Source: Prostheceraeus crozeri (lineage: Eukaryota > Platyhelminthes > Polycladida > Euryleptidae). Taken from it: DNA of 64,000 bases. The number at the start of each line of letters is the position of its first letter. Position 1 is the stretch's first letter. The stretch spans positions 124,101-188,100 of the forward strand of contig CAJQUW010015612.1 in the NCBI GenBank assembly GCA_907163375.1, read 5' to 3'. Positions 57,101 to 60,100 of this stretch are shown here, piece after piece. A model generated the notes under the pieces. The model was not told where the DNA came from. It did no database searches and saw only the letters and a program-made list of their open reading frames with translations. The translations under genes were made by a program, and so were the position numbers.

Positions 57101-60100
57101 ATGTTGTGTATTTGTGTCGCGTGTGCATCCCGTGACGATCCTGAGGGCTTTGTTCTACATTACTTGCAGACTGTCAATGTTTGTTTGTGAGGTGATTGGT
57201 GACCAAACTGATGATTCCAAGAGGGGGCGTGTGATGGCTTTGTGGGTGGCCACGATGGTCTCTTGTTGTCCTTAGTTGGTGGAAGTGAGACAGGAGACGA
57301 TGAAGTGTGTGTCTCGCTTTTTCGCAGATGTTATTGACGTGTATTTTTAAGTGTGTTGAGTGTTTATGTTATCACCCAGGATTCTGTTGTTGTTGAGGGT
57401 TGTGAGTGGAGTGTTCTCAATAGTGAGTGATAGGCTTGTGCTGTGTTCGTGGGGATCCGGCATGGAGAGTGAGAGTTGAGTTTTGCTGGGTGGGGTTGAT
57501 GTGGAGATTGTTTTGTCGTGTCCATGAGAGTAGTGTGTCGAGGTAAGGTTGGAGCCTGTCTTGGTTTGTATTGATGTTTGAGTGAGTGGCCGTGATGGTG
57601 ATGTCGTCAGCGTAGACCGTTAGTTTGAGTGTGGTGTCTGTTGGAAGTGGATTGAAGAGGAAGGGAATTTGCAATTTATCGAATGAAGAGAGAAGGGATG
57701 TTGGTGTGTTGAAGTTTGTGGTTGTTGTCCTTTTGTTAGTTTGTTCCCTCCTCGAAGCAGCACAACTCGTCTATTGCCCAGCTGATCCCTTGATGCCCAA
57801 CTGCTACAGGGTTGGTCAACGCAATAAAACCCATGGGTTCTAGTATGGACTGGGTTGAATTGGTATTTTTTGATATTTACTGTGTTGAGACCATAGTTGA
57901 GACTTTGAATCATTTTTTTCTGTTGTCTATTACATGTACCATGCTGGCCATTTGATTAGCATAATTTTCAATTTGAGATAGAAAAGGTATATTGATGCAA
58001 TAACATATATTCCAACTTCTGAAATACGAGTATGTGCCCAGGGTAATTGTGTGATTTTTGCTAACTGCGCTTAGCTTAGTAAAAAATACGAAATCTAATG
58101 TTATTGCTTCAACCATACAGTCAAAATGTCAAAGTTTGGCTGGTCCCTCTCTTGCCTTCAGGATAGCTTCTATGCATTGCGGCATGGATTCAATCAGGTT
58201 CCTACCATACTTTTCGCTAATTTCGGTGGTCCATACTTTCATTACCGTCCTCTTGAGATCATTGAGAAAAGTGGGTTTCCATTGAGCAACTGGCTTTTTT
58301 ACCACAGCCCAGCAGTTCTCAATGGGATTCAAATCTGGAGAACTGCAGGGCCATGGTTCCATGACTTCGATGCTAGATTTTGATAGTCAGCTTCGAGCCT
58401 TGCCGTACGGCATGGGGTGCCATCATATTGGAAGCGTTGGCATACACGAAGATCTAGCCGTTTGAAGCTTGTCTTCGAGTATCTCAGGACAGAAGCTGGC
58501 GTTGATTGAAACAAGAACAGCAAATATTGCTGTCAAATTCTGGTGCCGAAGTCCTGGAACCATGACCCAGCAGTTCTGCAGATTTTTAATCCCATTGAGA
58601 ACTGCTGGGCTGTGATTAAGAAGCGAGTTGCTCAACGGAAACACACTTCTGTCAATGATTTCAAGAAGGAAGTAATGGAAGTATGGAACGCCGAAATTAG
58701 CGAAGAGTTGCAAGAAACTGATTGAATCCATGCCGCAATGCATAGTTTCTATGTCCTGAAGGCAAGATAGGGACCAGCCAAACTTTGACATTTTGACTGC
58801 ATTGTTGAAGCAACAACATTAGATTTCGTAGTTTTTTACTAAGCTAAGCGTAGTTGGCAAAATCACAATTATCCTGGGCACATATTTCAGAAGTTGGAAT
58901 ACCGGTATACACTCAACGGCAGCTAAAATCCCCCCTCCGCAATTCTCTTCTGCTAGAGAAGAAAATCTCGTCTGCGAAGCTTCGTAAACAGAGATCAACC
59001 ATCTCGCGATCGCTGGCTGTCAGAGACGCACCCGGCGCATGTCAGATGAACTAATTAGACCCTTTGTTGGTCTTATTCGCATGTTAATATTGAACAACAA
59101 AGGTCAATTGATGTCTAATTAACAGATCTTTCAATGAAATCAATCTACTTGATCAAGCTGGTCTTGGTCTTGACTCTTGAGTTGATCATGGTGCGTCACA
59201 TGACAAAAGATGAAAGGTTACGGGCAGTTGGGATGGCTGAAGCAGGGCGCTCTTGTAAAGCCATTGCCCGTTACCTTGGTCGAGCTCTGAAAACAATTCG
59301 TGAGCTTCTTGCAAAGTGGAGGAGAACTGAGGCTGTTCTTCATGGCAACTGTGAGAGAGCTCGACGGCAGACTACGCACAGGGCCGACCGACGCCTAGCA
59401 CGGTAGAATCGAACTCTTCCGGCCACTCTACTCAGGTTAATGTGGGGTGAGAAGGGCCACCTCGCCCAGATTCTCAGCTCGGACACGATCAGAGCGCGTC
59501 TCCGAGAGTCCAGTTTGCGATCCAAAAGGGTGAGGAAGCGGTTGCAACTTAGCCCTGCCCACGTAGCAGCTAGGGAGCGATGGGCCATGTAACGAGCTCA
59601 CTGGCGTATCCAGTAGTGGAGAAGGGTCGTCTTCACCGACAAGACTCGCTTCCGCCTCTTCAAAAGCGACGACAGAGGATGTGTTTGGAGAGACCCCGGT
59701 CAAGCATTCCAGTCGGATTGTGTCCAGATACACGAATCACAAGGCATCTCCGTCCATGTCTTGGCTGGAATCGTGTTGAACGGGAGGACGAAACTCGTTG
59801 TGCTGGACAAGAGCGTGTCGGGCGAGACCTATGCGGAGATACTGCAACAACACTTCGTCCCCTTCGCCAATTCAAAGTTCGGTGGGCTGCAGCATTACAT
59901 CCTACAAGACGACAATGCGCCACCGCACTGAGAGGCTTCTGTTCGTGAGCTAAAGGAGGAGCTGGGCATCCGAACTCTCTGATGGTACTCACAAAAAACT
60001 AATGATAGAATTCCTTGCATGAATCAGATAGCGGAATCCTAAATTACATGCATAATATGGAATAACATGATTTTAGCCGATAAACATTCATGCCGACATG

